Shown: positions 1 to 12,076 of the stretch, piece by piece
Layout: the number at the start of each line of letters is the position of its first letter
How positions within the stretch are numbered: the stretch's first letter is position 1
NCBI RefSeq assembly: GCF_001642475.1
Contig: NW_019174051.1
Location: forward strand, 1-64,000
Length of the DNA: 64,000 bases
Direction of reading: 5' to 3'
Source of the DNA: Fonsecaea monophora
Taxonomy: Eukaryota > Ascomycota > Eurotiomycetes > Chaetothyriales > Herpotrichiellaceae
The notes under the pieces: generated by a model
The model's input: only the letters and a program-made list of their open reading frames with translations
The model's database searches: none
Told to the model about the DNA's origin: nothing
Translations under genes and position numbers: made by a program

Positions 1-2564
1 TTTAACTGGGGGGCTGTGACGAGTTCTGCGAGGCTGGAGGTGGAGGGGAGCGCATCATAGGGACTTGTGAGATGTGCTGAGGACGAGGATGGAATAACTC
101 GGGGGATTTTTGAGGCGGAGAGAAAGGCTGGCGCTGCATTCTGGCCGAGGACGGTCGTGAAGTGTCTTGTGATGTGTGCCTAGTGCTGTTGCGAGTCTCG
201 GTGTCGTCTCAACAGTTTGGTGAATGGAGTGACAGGCTGTCATGAATAAATCATGGATGTTGTTGTTGCGGTGCGCCGCACAACTTCTGGGAAATCTGTC
301 CCCGATGCAGCCCCACGCCGCTTTAACACCGTTTCTCCGCACTCGAGATTGTTTGGTGGCCCATATATCCCGCTGCTATTGTGCTATGTTCGACGATGCT
401 CCAGCGAGCTCGTGCATTCTATGCACCTCGTATACCTCGATCTGATTCTATTCAACTGCCGCTCGATTGGCCTCTCGTCATTCCGACAAACTACACTCGA
501 CTAGAACAGGTTATATCAACGACCAGACCAAACCAAACCAAAGATATGAGTAAGTCGTCTTGCATGTGCCTCTCAACGGAGAACTGGGTCGAACATGTTC
601 CCAGCTGTCATGGCTACAGAACGAAAACATTCAGGACTGTGTCTTGGGCCGATGCGTTATAGACTAGTCAGTGATCTTTCTTTAAGAGCGATTGTTCTTC
701 TCTTTTGTTCGTCCAACTTCATCTCGAACCACTTGGATTCGAGTGCGTGGTAGGCATCGGAGCGATAAAGCGAGCCTAGCCTAAGGAATTTCTACCACCT
801 ACTCGGTTGTTGTGGGCAGTCCTTCCAGCGACCATCTATATACCCGCTGGGTAAACGGGACCTGCAATGCCCGACATCTCTAGCCTTCACAGAGAGACAC
901 TGTCGCCAAGAATGTCGGTGTGCAGTGTGACATGATTCTTCTCCCAAGAATGTGGGATAATGCATCTGCACGTCAACAGATTACAGATCCATGGTTGTGG
1001 ATGACCAGAGAATTCTGTACCTATCAAGATTCCGATGGCACCTCTTATCCAAGCACCCGGACCAGTTCTGTGTGGAACAGTCATTGAGTTGACTTTTACA
1101 AATGTCCCACAGGACCAAACGGGCGAACCTTATGCCAGGTCCAAAATACTCCGACTCCAAGACTGTTGAAAAGTAAAAGGTTTTGCATGGAGCCGTTTTC
1201 ATCCAGCTTTCTGGGCATTAGAGAGGAGACGCGTTGAGGGCGTTGCCCCTCTGTGACCGACCCGCCGCACAGCGCTTGAAACGAATCTGCAGAGCTTTGT
1301 AGACAGCAAAAGTTGAGCAGAGAAGGCCGAGTGAGGTCTCGAAAAGAGCAGTGAGACACACACGAGCACTATCAAAGCGTCCCCCATTCTAGGTAGAGGG
1401 TAACTCAGTGCATCTTCTCCAAAACACTCGACCTGGACCTCATTGCGGCTGAAATCAGTCGAAGTGGACTGTCCCAAAGTTCCAAAGGTCCAAGACCCAA
1501 GGCCGTGATTGACCACATGCTGCAAATTGCCTTGCGGAGAATAGGCGAGGGCCCTCCCAAACCTTTCGCTTCTCCAGGTTTAGCGAGACACTAACGGGAG
1601 ATCTGCAGGGCTTAGAACGACACGGCCAGTGGGTAGTCAGGTACCAAGATACGAGGTCGGAACCTTGCAGCCCCTGAAAAAGGGGGTCAACTGCAAGAAT
1701 GCTGCGAAGGAGACAACAAGCGACGAGATCCGTTCGAGTGGTTTTGGCGGAGTTGTCCTGGATTCCATGCAGGGATTTGTTCGGTCAATGTCCTGGACTC
1801 AACTCGGTCAGAGTGGCTTGAACATCATCATCCTCCGGAACTCGTATTCGGATTGAACAAACTACCACCGACTGCAAAGCTTGTTGAATGGCAGATTCAG
1901 AGTCCCCTAAAACTCTCCGGAGCGGTCCCGCGCCACCGTTGTTTCGACCTCGCTCTCTCTCCGGCTTTCCAGTAGTCAACCTTGGCCGTGACAAAACCTT
2001 CTTTCTCGTGTTTCAACGCCTCCAATTTCAAGAGCGCGTTGAAGAAGATGAGTCAATGTGGACAAGCTCAGGGACCACTTGGACCGATGCATGGGGTCAA
2101 AAAGCCATCTTCGCCCCACGACCTCTCGGCATCCTTGCTTCCACGCTCTTCTTCTCGCCTAAATAGTCTTCGGGTCGTGCATGTCACAAGGCTGGGCAAC
2201 GGATATGAAGAGATTTGCAGACGGCTTGTACCCCTCGCGGCGCCGGCTTGTAGCCAACGAAGGAGCCCGTCGCGACACACGTTTCCAGCCTCATCGAGCG
2301 ACCAGAACGTTTCCGGCTTGACTTGTGATTAAGGAGGGCCTTGCGATCGAGTCAAAATGGTTTAGACTCATCAACGACGGCCCTAGCAAGCATGGAGAAA
2401 GGGCTCAAGGGTGGTGAAGTCCCGATGCTTAAAGGGTCAAATACTGCTGGGCATGATCACGGAGCCGTCTTTTCTTCCTCCAGCATTCTGTCTTCGTCCA
2501 TTCTTTTGCTTGTTACTGACCCAAGTCATTCCTTCCGGAAACAACCCACACACTCGTTTATAAA
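1..2564. other. Left-edge region without a recognisable gene
   Basis: Open frames here are short (up to about 115 codons), overlap on both strands and show no family resemblance. I saw no convincing chain of splice sites joining them. The last part (about 2400-2564) is presumably the promoter and leader of the PLAC8 gene, whose ATG lies at 2565 directly after an A-rich TATAAA-like stretch. A non-coding RNA or poorly conserved gene cannot be excluded. Confidence 0.5.
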
Positions 2565-3270
2565 ATGGCCTCAAATGGAGCAGCACCTGCTGGAGCCCAG
2601 GGCGGCGTGGTCGACCAGAAAGATGTGCAAGACTGGATGGACCGCTTCAACGAGGCCCTAGCCGACTCGACGACCATCACTGCACCAGCTGCACCAGATG
2701 CCCGTCCCTGGCACTCATCCTTCTTCGGCTGCTTTGGCCCCATTGACACGTGTATGTTGAGATTTGACACCCGAAGATACAGAGACTGACATTGTTTCTG
2801 CAGGCTTCATCACTTGCTGCGTGCCGTGCGTCACCTTTGGCAAGACCCATCACCGCAGCCGCAAGCATGGCAACATGGAGGGATACAACTTTGTCAACGC
2901 TTCTGTGAGTTTTACTGTTTTTTCTCGTCGCTCTTCTTGGGACTTTGCTGCAACGTGACACTTTCCGCTCTTGGGCTAGCCATGAAGCATCTGAGAAAAT
3001 CTTTTACTGATTGTCAAACAGTGCCTCATGTTCACCGGCTTCTCCTGCTTCGGCCTGCACTTTATCCCCATGATGTTCCAGCGCGCCGACATCCGCAAGA
3101 AATACAACCTGCAGGGCGACTGCATTGGTGACCTGTTCACCTCGTGCTGCTGCGCCTGCTGTTCGCTCATCCAGCAGGACAAGGAGGCCGAGCTGCGAGA
3201 GAAAGAGCTGGCCGACAAGGTCAATGGGACCGGGTACATGAAGCCCCAAGACATGGCGTATCCTGCTTAA
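2565..3270 (+). CDS. PLAC8 family cysteine-rich protein
   Basis: Three exons (2565-2751, 2804-2904, 3022-3270) give a 178-residue protein. The introns are 52 and 117 bases, with GTATGT and GTGAGT donors and CAG acceptors, and the phases fit. Residues about 55-75 carry the family core, where a CFGPID stretch runs into CFITCCVPCVTFGKT. A second Cys-rich stretch (CCCACC) lies near residue 145, followed by a charged tail rich in Glu and Lys. PLAC8/DUF614 proteins are small and often membrane associated; plant and animal members affect cell size and cadmium resistance, while fungal members are mostly unstudied. The family call is strong and the function unknown. The start is the first ATG in frame and the only one giving a family-like N-terminus. 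Confidence 0.88.
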
Positions 3271-4263
3271 GCGAGGGCGAGGCAATGCGAAGGCGAAGGC
3301 GAAGGCGTGATGTGATGTGATATCATATGTTTGGTTGGTCAATGATCTGATCTGTCTGAAGCTTTCCTCATGTGAATAATCCTCTGTATTTTCGATGCTC
3401 GATACTCCCACCCGGCTGGCTGTCTGCTTATAAATGGTCATTCTTTGGAAGACGGTCTTGAGATTTCTTGTTTCGTTCGTCCATGCCTTGTGATGCGTTC
3501 CGTATTATTCTGTGTTTGGGTATTCTGCCTTGATTTGCCATCAAGTTGTTGGTCAGAACCACCGAGACCTCCGGAAAGACTTACTCTGCAACATAAGGGT
3601 GGTGCCAATATGCAGCATCTCTCAGAACTCAGACCTGCGGGGAGTGACTGGGCCTTGAGATTCATGGTTTCTGATAGAGTCTCTCCATCCCCTGTCTTGA
3701 GTCTGACCCACACACCCACCGTAGAGTCCGTAAGGCTGAAGCCCCTTTTTCCGGGTCATATCCAGCGCCTTCTTATAATCTCCTCCATAAAGTGTAAATT
3801 TACCTTGGTGTTTTCTCGTATCTATCATATCATATCAGACATCAGACATTGGAACCCGCCTTTCTTATGAGAGGGGGACAGTGATCATCCTCCTACGGCT
3901 GAGGTTGAGTCTGAGCCTAATCTGGAATGTGGGAATGCGGGGTGTGGGAGAAATCCATCCAAGTAACCTCGTAGAGTACATGGGTCATTACACGAGTTGA
4001 CGGGATGCATCAATCATGACCACGAATTGTCCTGTTCTCCAAAAACAACAACCTCCGCCGTCCGGCAAGCGACCGTACCGCTAAAGAAGAGATAAAGTGT
4101 TTTATGTGACAACAACAACATATACATCTATACCTGGTCTTTCTATCCATCATTACCATCACCACCACAAGGCCATAAAATCTACCAGCTCTACCTCTAC
4201 CACATAAATCTCATTCCTTCCCCTCGCTCTGGTACGCTCTATTTAGAGAAGACTCCTTGAGAA
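3271..4263. other. Intergenic region between PLAC8 and hydrolase genes
   Basis: It holds the 3' region of the PLAC8 gene (with a short GAAGGC repeat near 3291-3306) and the upstream region of the hydrolase gene. A CA-rich leader with several CAACAA and CACCAC runs lies at about 4105-4205. The plus-strand open frame at 3445-3870 has no family features and is not called. Confidence 0.5.
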
Positions 4264-5812
4264 ATGGCCGCCCCTTCTTCTTCTTCGAGCATAACCTTCC
4301 CCCCCTCCAACACGGCCGTGCGCGTCCGCCTCGTCGACACCACCGCCGTCATGACCGTGCGGGCCGAGTCGTTCGTCAAGCCCACGCAGCCGGGCCACGA
4401 ACTATTGAATTTGACGTGCGCGGCGTTTCTGATCGAGCACCCTTCTTCCTCTCCCGGTTCCGGCCCAGACAGGATCATGTTCGACCTCGGCGTGCGTACC
4501 GACTACTGGAACTACGCGGCCGTGTTGCAGGCGCGTATCGGGTCTGTTATTCCCAGTCTGCGCGTCGACAAGGGCGTGCCGGAGATTCTGGTCAAGAGGG
4601 GTGTCGGGCTTGATTCTATCTGTGAGTTGTCAATACCAGTGACTGGCGGGTGAGATAAGGGAAGGGATGGGGACGAACAAGGAAGGGGTGGTTTTATCGC
4701 GTCATTCATACCTCCTCATCTTCTTCGCCACTCTCCTCCAGATATTTGACCCCCGACTTCTAACCATCCCTTTTCGTGTGAGCCAAACACAGCTTCGGTC
4801 ATCTGGTCCCACTTCCACTGGGACCACATCGGCGACATGTCCCTCTTCCCGCCCTCCACCGAGGTCGTCGTCGGCCCGGGCTTCAAGTCCTCGCCCCTCC
4901 TGCTGCCCGGATACCCGGACCACCCGGGCTCGCCAGTGCTGGCGTCCGACTTTGCCGGCCGCGAGCTCAGGGAGATCGACTTTGCGAGTGCGAGTGGCTC
5001 GACTCTCCAGATCGGAAACTACAGAGCGTTTGATTTCTTTGGTGACGGCTCGTTTTATTTGCTCGGTGCGTTTTAACCCCCCCCCCTCCCCCCAAGCTTT
5101 TCGACGATCACCAGTAGATATGTGGATATCGGTCAGGTGTTTTTGCTGTGCGGTGCTGCGCTACATATTTCTTTTGGCTCGTATAGCTGACAATCCATGT
5201 CCGACGCTGCGGCAAACAGACACCCCCGGCCACTGTCTAGGACACATGTGCGGACTGGCCCGCACGACGGCGGGCGACGACGACAGCACATTCCTATTGC
5301 TGGGCGGCGACATCTGCCACTTTGTCGGGGACCTCCGACCGAACCCGACGCATCCCATCCCCGACCCCGTGCCGGGCGACGTCCTCGACAACGACCCCAG
5401 CTACTTCCCCACGCCGTGCCCGTGCAGCCTCTTCACCGAGCACCACCCGGCAATCTCACAAGGTGACCGTGGCGACCCGACCCGAACGCCGTTCTACAAA
5501 GTCTCGACACACCCCATGTCCGCATACGTCGACCCGCCGACCGCCCAGGCCTCGGTCGACAAGCTGCTCCACTTCGAGCAGTCTCCCGCCGTCATGGTGT
5601 GCCTGGCCCACGACGCCGCGCTGCTCAAGTATCTCCCCACATTCAACAGAGAGCCCGAGGCGGATCTCAACGGGTGGAAGGCCAAGGGGTGGAAGGAAAG
5701 GTGTCGCTGGGACTGGCTCAATGAGATGCCGCGCAACGGCAGGCCGGGCAGGAAGCCGATCGTCCAGGGGTTCTGGCGGGATGGGAAGCCGTGGGATAGA
5801 AAGGTAGATTGA
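4264..5812 (+). CDS. Metallo-beta-lactamase-fold hydrolase (lactonase-like)
   Basis: Exons 4264-4621, 4793-5065 and 5220-5812 join in phase to a 407-residue protein. The metal site is readable: HFHWDH at residues 126-131 (the HxHxDH motif), a third His in DTPGH at 215, Asp241 in GGDICH and a late His in CLAHD near 337. These belong to the metallo-beta-lactamase fold; the spacing resembles the AHL-lactonase/AttM branch seen in many fungal genomes. It is probably a cytosolic zinc hydrolase, since no signal peptide is visible. Substrate cannot be told: lactones of host or bacterial origin, or mycotoxin lactones, are possible by family only. Intron 2 ends at the TPGH motif, so unspliced reading would lose the third metal ligand. 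Confidence 0.88.
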
Positions 5813-6160
5813 TAGAGATATATCGGGGAGGAATCAGTAGTAGGATCAACAGGGATCCAATATACTGGGGCGAGAGGATGGAGGCGGAATGGAGATTATT
5901 GGAAAAAATAAACAAACAGAAGAAAGGAAAAGTCTCACGCCTTTGAGGACAAGAGGTAGGTAGTAGATAGACGCCGTCATCACCACGGGCATTTTTTGTG
6001 AAACATCTTTAGATTCTTGAGGAAGTGCTCGCTTCTGCTGTCTTTTCCCCCACAATGCGCGAGACCAAGTTGAGGTTCATTTGTACCTGCGTGAAACTAA
6101 GAAACAGGGAATATCTGTTCCGTCTTCCTTCCCTCCAAGATCGGAAAAGAAATGTCTTCT
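5813..6160. other. Convergent spacer
   Basis: Short region between the 3' ends of the hydrolase (plus) and the lipocalin-like gene (minus). No gene or strong repeat was seen; it presumably holds both polyadenylation regions. Confidence 0.5.
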
Positions 6161-6854
6161 TCAAGACCCAATCTTGCGCCACTTGAATTCTCCTCGAGCC
6201 TGTTGTCCATCCTGCACACGCGCAATATCAGCACGAGAAATGTTTCCTTGTGAAAATAAAAATGTTCTCGCCCCTTTTTCTGAGGATGGAAGAGAGGTAG
6301 GGCGGCAGGATAGGACATACCTTCAGAGTGTACCACTTGACAGGGTTGAGGGTCATGTACTCAGCTCCGCCGTCACTGGAGAACCGAGCCACCCTCGTCT
6401 GCGGCTTGCCGATCCAGTTCGGGTTGCTGGCCACCTCGACCTGGGTGTGCCACAGCAGGGAGCCGTCGTCCTGCTCCGACAGCGTCATGAAGCCGCCGTA
6501 CGAGGACAGGCTGCGGCCGATGCGCACCAACTCGGCGTCCGTGGGGTCGGCCGACTCCAGGGGCTCCAGACCCGGCGGTTGGACCAGCGTCCCGAGCAGG
6601 AAGCCCGACGCCGAGATGACCACTCTGCCCAGCGGGTTGTCGCCAAATGGCCTGGCTAGGAGTTTCCTGTCGGGCCCTTCCGAGTCGTACATGTCGGCTG
6701 AGAGCAGCGTCCACACCCCGGACAGTTTGTCCTTGTGCTTGTCAAAGACGTTTGTCATTTTTTGTGTCGTCACCAGTTCGAGACGCTGGGCGTCGGGTGG
6801 TATGTATGTGGGATTGAGGGTTGCAGGTCCTGGGAAGGGATATGAGGTAGGCAC
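6161..6854 (-). CDS. Lipocalin-like domain protein
   Basis: Two exons on the minus strand (6854-6321, then 6211-6161) with a GTATGT donor and a CTGAT..CAG acceptor give 194 residues. The body matches the fungal lipocalin-like family: KLSGVWTL at about residues 43-50, a central SSYGGFMTL, then WHTQVEVASNPNW, and an ending around FKWRK. Members are small beta-barrels that may bind hydrophobic ligands; some lie in natural-product clusters. Nothing here points to a cluster beyond the nearby hydrolase. The first ATG (6854) adds about 32 residues before the family core. The ATG at 6758 (MTNVF...) is a credible alternative start, because family members usually begin a few residues before the GxW motif. 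Confidence 0.8.
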
Positions 6855-7737
6855 GCACTAATAGCAAACTTGCTAAGCTTCGTCAATTTCTGTTGGAAAT
6901 GATCTTGTCAAGTTATACACTGGCAGAGGCTAGAGGTCGGCATATCACGGTCCTCTTTTCAAGGAAGGTTGGGTCAAGGGGGTTTTATGTATCCGAGGTT
7001 CTCTGACTGTCCCAATCACAGATGGTCTAGGAATTGGAGAAGCATTCGAGCACATGCAGACATCGTCGTGATCACCGTGGCCTATTTGGGGTGTCGTGCA
7101 CGCTGACACTTGTGGTATACTTGATATGTTTCTTTTCCAGACGACAGTTGTGCACAGGCATTGGATCCGCTCCACATCCGCGCCAGATGCTTTGTTCGCT
7201 TGAAACGCAGGGAGTCGATGGATAGATGAACGATCGGCGCAGGTTACATGCTGGCATTTCGGTGTCTGAACGCGAAGCCTTGGGTCTATCACATCAACAA
7301 TAAGACCTTGTTCAGGAGGAGGGCAAGAGGACGATCGACTCAGCGGTATCTTGGGGTCAGGTAATGCTGCGTCTGGTCTGGTGGCGTGGTGGTTATAATG
7401 TGCCATCTTCTTTTGCCCAGACAATGAACCGCGTACTGGGACCATACTGAGGATCAAAGAAAAGGTCACAGCAACTAGATCAGGATTCAACAGACAATTA
7501 CAACAGGTTGGCCGAGCTAATGTCTCTCTAATGGTCCACGGTGTCTCCACGTTCAACTGCGACTTGGCGCGACCGTGTGAGGTGGTTGCCTTGTGGTTGT
7601 CTTGTTGCTGTCTGCGTTTTTCATCTGCTTCACCCACCCCGAACTGAGCCTGAGCCCTTTTCATCTCACTTCTCACATTTTCCGTCCGCTTCCGCTGCGC
7701 CTATTGTCCTCCAGTGCAGTGTCCGCGCTACCTCAAT
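6855..7737. other. Divergent upstream region of lipocalin-like and DUF7918 genes
   Basis: This 0.88 kb lies between two genes read away from each other and must hold both promoters. A 243-codon minus-strand open frame (6945-7676) fills most of it, but has no recognisable domain or low-complexity bias, and is judged non-coding. Confidence 0.5.
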
Positions 7738-8965
7738 ATGCCTTGTGAAGATTTCATCGACGTCAGTGTGCACGTCGACGGCGCGCCGTTGGCAGAATAT
7801 GCTGACCCCGAAGCCGCCGACTCCAAGAACGCCACCAAGTTCGCAACGACGCGCTATGTGGAAGTCAAAGCTGGTCAAAAGTTCGCAGTCCATGTCAAGT
7901 TGCTTGCTGGGTTCAAATTCCACTCTGCCACGCACCTTCGCGCCGCCCTTTACATCGACCAGGAGTCGCGAGCCACGACCAAGACAATCAAACTCCCGCC
8001 AAACTGTCCTGTTCATGCAAATGTCCTGCGGTCGTCGAGAGAGTGTCAGATTGAGAGCCGCCTGATGCTGGACGAGAAAACTGGAACTTGGTTTACCTAC
8101 GACCTGCAGTTTGGAGATCTGGCTGTCAGTGAGTCAAGACTTCCCTCCCAAAGTTCGCCGACACCACTAACAGTAGATAAGAAGAAGATTGGTTCTTGTC
8201 AGATGATGAAATAGAGTCGGGCGACTTCTCATCTCTGGGAACCCTTCATGTCAAAGTTTTCAGAGCCACCAAGGTCTTGCGACACCAGCCTTTCAAATAC
8301 ACGACCAAGTTGAAGAAGCCTTTGGACGAGGTCTCAGAGACAGCCTTGAAGGGAAGAGATGTCAGCAACAACGTCAAGTACTTCGCCCCTGGTTCCAAAA
8401 TCAAACTAAACAAGTCGCTCACTGACGTCTTAGATACGTCGTCAAGACAACCGCTCCACCTCCACGACCGGGTCTCTGGAATTATTATCCCCTCGACGAC
8501 TGGCGTGGTTCCCCGTACGAGTTCGTCTTTCACTACCGAAACAGACGTGAGTAGCAAAGTGATACGCCCTCAGATCCGTGCACTGACTTGCTCCTCAGGC
8601 GTCCTGCAGACCCTCGGATGTATCGCCAGGACCCCGTCGCCCCCTCCGAACCTTGCTGTTAAGCTCGAACGCACGGAAGAGAAGCCGAAGGTGAAGAAAG
8701 AGAATTCCCAGAAGCAAATCTCCGAGTCGCAGGTATGTCGGTTGATATCATGCAGGTCATACATGACTGCTAATGATGGCAGGTGAGGTTCGCATGGGCT
8801 GAATGTGGCAATTGTGGAAATGGGAATGTTGGCACAAATGTCGTTCCGGCAAAGCGCACCTGGGACGAGACCAAACTTGAGGATGACAATGACCAGGAAG
8901 AGAACGGAAAGCTGGCCCTTGTCCCGATCCATGGGCGGGTTGTTATCGACCTTACCAATGATTGA
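7738..8965 (+). CDS. DUF7918 domain protein with C-terminal SUMO-interaction-like motif
   Basis: Residues 1-130 (7738-8128) and the start of the second exon (about 8182-8546) resemble the fungal DUF7918 family: a VSVHVDG opening, a TRYVEV strand, and a GTLHVKVFRATKV strand. Further coding lies at 8610-8732 and 8783-8965. The first junction is uncertain. The donor after 8128 (GTGAGT) is good, but only the weak acceptor ending at 8181 keeps the frame. The 63-base stretch 8547-8609 has splice sites yet is open and a multiple of three, so it may be retained. The tail is Lys/Glu-rich and ends in VVIDLTND, a canonical hydrophobic-acidic SUMO-binding pattern. Function is unknown; a nuclear role is only inferred. 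Confidence 0.75.
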
Positions 8966-9775
8966 TGATTGACGTATCGCCCGGCTTGAACAACAAATAT
9001 CAACAACCAACACCACATGTTCAAGGTACGCGTGTGAAGCTTGTCAGCAGGATGTGCTGGCATCATGGCCTAGAAAAGCTCATTCAGATTATTGGAAGAA
9101 CAGAACAGATGTGTGGTTGGTCCGAAGACAGTACAACAGAATGGAAGATGGGAGTAAAGAGCTAGTGAAAGATGTTTGTCAGACAAGGCTGGATTGTCGG
9201 GGAGCACGTTGCACATTGACATGCATATTGGGATTCAGTCAAGCTTGTTTGGCCTGCCACTGGTGCTCCGTCCATCATGTATGTCTCGAGCCGAAATCGG
9301 ACGGCACTTGGGTGTCTCTCTCCGCAGCGAGTTGGAGTAACTGAGGCAAAATAGTCAGTTTAGAGAAAATGAAACCCAACCTTAGCATAGCGTGCATGCG
9401 GAGGTTCAATCGTTGCTTTCCATTTCCATCCCTTGCCCAAGGTATGAGGTATTATTACAGCCCATGGGCATTTCTCCTCGCGGCGATTGTGCGGGCATGG
9501 AGCATGTCTCTCTCCCCATGGCTGATCCATTGAGAAATCAATCAATGCTTCCCCGCTCTTGGGATGGTGCATCATGCGTCAATATCATTCATACGCAGAA
9601 GGGGTTTGGTGCTTTCGTTCTGTGTAGTCTCGACATTGACAACTAGACACAATTGATAGAGTACTTTGTCATCTAGTCGCGCAGCACATTCAGTGAACAT
9701 CATCTCGTCTGAGCCAAGAAGACTTATCCGCCCTTGTCCTCCTCCATCAGCATCGTCACCACCACCACCATCATC
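8966..9775. other. Intergenic region before succinate-semialdehyde dehydrogenase
   Basis: It holds the 3' end of the DUF7918 gene and the promoter of the dehydrogenase. The leader just before the ATG carries CACCACCACC and CATCATCAT runs (about 9757-9777). Open frames on both strands are short and unremarkable. Confidence 0.5.
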
Positions 9776-11686
9776 ATGGCCGAAATACTCTGTAAGAAGA
9801 TCCCTTACACGGTATGTCGCTTCGCGTTGTCTCGCCCCCTGGCCCCTCTCCCCTCTCCGTCTTGTTTTGTAAGGACAAGATCTTAACATTGATGGGGGGC
9901 GAACATGCTCCCGTGGGGAAAGGGATATAGTTCCAGGATCCGACACTGTTGGACACGAGGTCCTTTATAGGGGGAAAATGGGTCGATGCAGTCAACGGTG
10001 ACAAGTTTGCTGTTCTCGGTAAGGATACCATTCCCCCCTGCAAGATACAGCCCGTCCGATCATCCACCTGGGACATTGAGAGGAGGATGACTACGAGGGA
10101 GGGTGAGATTGGCTCACTCTCGACAGATCCGACCGACAACGAAAAGATTTGCGACGTGGCGGACGCGGGCCGCGAGGAGACACGCCAGGCCCTCGAAGCC
10201 GCGCAGGCGGCGTTCAAAACGTACAAGAAAACGACGGCGCGGGAGCGACGGTGGCTGATGCGGCGGTGGGCGGACCAGATCCGGCTGGCCAAGGACGACC
10301 TGGCGGCCATCTGCACGCTCGAGCTGGGCAAGCCGTACACCGAGTCGCACGTCACGGTCAAGTACGGGACCGACTTCCTCGACTGGTTCGAGGGCGCCAT
10401 CGAACGGCAGTACGGCGAGACGGTGCCGGCCGCGAGGGGTGAGAACCGCATCATGACCATCCGCCAGCCCCAGGGGGTCGTCGCGGCCATCACGCCCTGG
10501 AACTCGCCCATCGCCATGGTGACGAGGAAGGTCGGCGCCGCCATCGCCGCGGGCAACACCGTCGTCTGCAAGCCCGCCCCGGAGACGCCCCTGTGCGCCA
10601 TCGCCGTGGCCAAGCTCTTCGAGAGGGCCGGCGGTCCCCCGGGCGTCTTCAACGTCGTCACCTCCAGCGCGGCAAAGTCGGCCCAGGTCGGCGAGGAGTT
10701 CACCCAGAACCCCATCGTGCGCCACCTGAGCTTCACGGGGTCCACGGCCGTCGGGCGCCACCTGCACGCCGAGTGCGCAAAGACGTTCAAGAAGACCAGT
10801 CTGGAGTTGGGGGGCAATGCGCCGTTTATCGTCTTTGAGGATGCAAAGCTGGACAAGGCTGCCGAGGGTGAGTCAAGACATGTACATGGAATTGTTGCCC
10901 CTTTCTTGTTACCCGCTACCCTAGGTGCAACTCCTCTCTCTCTCTCTCTCTCGCGTGTTCTGAGTATTTGACCTCTATTTCATCTTGTATCTAATCCAAC
11001 ACCCACCCTCCCTTTCTTGGGGTCCGGTGCGGGCTGTTTGTACAGGTCTCATCACCTCCAAATTCCGCTCGTCAGGCCAGACGTGCGTGTGCGCGAACCG
11101 GATCCTCGTGCACCGGTCCATCATCGACCAATTCGCCACCGTGCTGGCCGACAAGCTCCGCAAAACCTTCCGCTACGGCTCCGTCTGGGACAAGCAGGTC
11201 AACTTCGGCCCGCTGTACGCGCCCAAGGCGTTTGAGAAGATCGACGCGCAGATCCGGGACGCGGTGGGCAAGGGGGCCAAGGTTTTTGCGAGGGGCGACG
11301 ACGAAGAACGAGCGAAAGAGGTGTACGGACCAAACTTCTACCCACCCACCATCGTCACGCACGCGACCAAGGACATGCTCTTCATGGCGCAAGAGACGTT
11401 CGGCCCGCTCGCGTTCCTCGTCCCCTTCGACACGGAAGACGAGGCCGTCGCGCTGGCCAACGACACGAGCGCGGGGCTCGCCTCGTACTTCTACACCGAG
11501 GACATTTCGCGGCTGTGGCGCGTCGCGGAGGCTCTCGAGTCCGGCATGGTCGGCGTGCGCGTCGGGCTGATCAGTGCGTGCGAGCAGCCGTTTGGGGGTA
11601 TCAAGGACAGCGGTGTCGGGAGGGAGGGCGGCCGCGATGCCCTCGACGAGTACACGGAGGTCAAGAGCATTACTGTTGGTCTCTGA
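9776..11686 (+). CDS. UGA2: Succinate-semialdehyde dehydrogenase (aldehyde dehydrogenase family)
   Basis: Four exons (9776-9811, 9937-10018, 10127-10867, 11046-11686) join in phase to 499 residues, the usual length of the family. It should oxidise succinate semialdehyde to succinate with NAD(P)+ as the last step of the GABA shunt. Visible signatures are FIGGKW near the N-terminus, the cofactor-site stretch TPWNSPIAM, Glu266 in LELGGN, and catalytic Cys300 in SSGQTCVCANR; the last is typical of the succinate-semialdehyde branch. The C-terminus ends around YTEVKSITVGL. The first exon is only 12 codons and would be missed by a simple start search. No mitochondrial presequence is obvious. Two more oxidoreductase genes follow, so a related semialdehyde substrate is also possible. 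Confidence 0.92.
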
Positions 11687-11729
11687 CTGTAGCAGTTTAC
11701 CAGGCTACTGATTGCTTGCTTGAGGGAGT

Positions 11730-11781
<52 letters not shown>

Positions 11782-12076
11782 GGGATAGATAGTCAGATGG
11801 ATGGCCGAGTATGGCTAGGTAGTGGAACGACCACGTATCGATCAATGGTCTGATGGCTTTTTGGTTTGGGTCGGATTTGCTCAGAGTGCTCACTTCTATC
11901 TGCGTATACATTTGTTTTCTAGAAAACAAAATACCATGGGCATTATCTGATACTGGCCCCTTCCCTCTCCCTGTGCCTCCTTTTCTCTGGTCAAGCCAAT
12001 CGTCACTCTCAGCACCTGATTTCGTTCATGATTTGTTCAATCCATGGCATCTCTTTCTTCTCTCGCAAGCATCTCC
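11687..12076. other. Convergent spacer with dinucleotide repeat
   Basis: This space separates the 3' ends of the aldehyde dehydrogenase and the minus-strand flavoprotein. Apart from the CA repeat at 11732-11779 nothing is recognised. Confidence 0.5.
11732..11779. repeat. (CA)24 microsatellite
   Basis: Twenty-four uninterrupted CA units lie 46 bases after the stop codon of the aldehyde dehydrogenase, probably within its 3' untranslated region. Confidence 0.97.

Noticed and set aside
3445..3870. 141-codon plus-strand open frame
   Set aside because: No motif; lies in the PLAC8 3' region.
6081..6659. 192-codon plus-strand open frame
   Set aside because: Antisense to the lipocalin-like gene, which has clear family motifs.
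6945..7676. 243-codon minus-strand open frame in a spacer
   Set aside because: No recognisable motif, and it occupies the divergent promoter region; weak but not absolute rejection.
9774..10856. 360-codon minus-strand open frame
   Set aside because: It is antisense to the aldehyde dehydrogenase exons, whose GC-rich third positions leave the opposite strand open; no family features.
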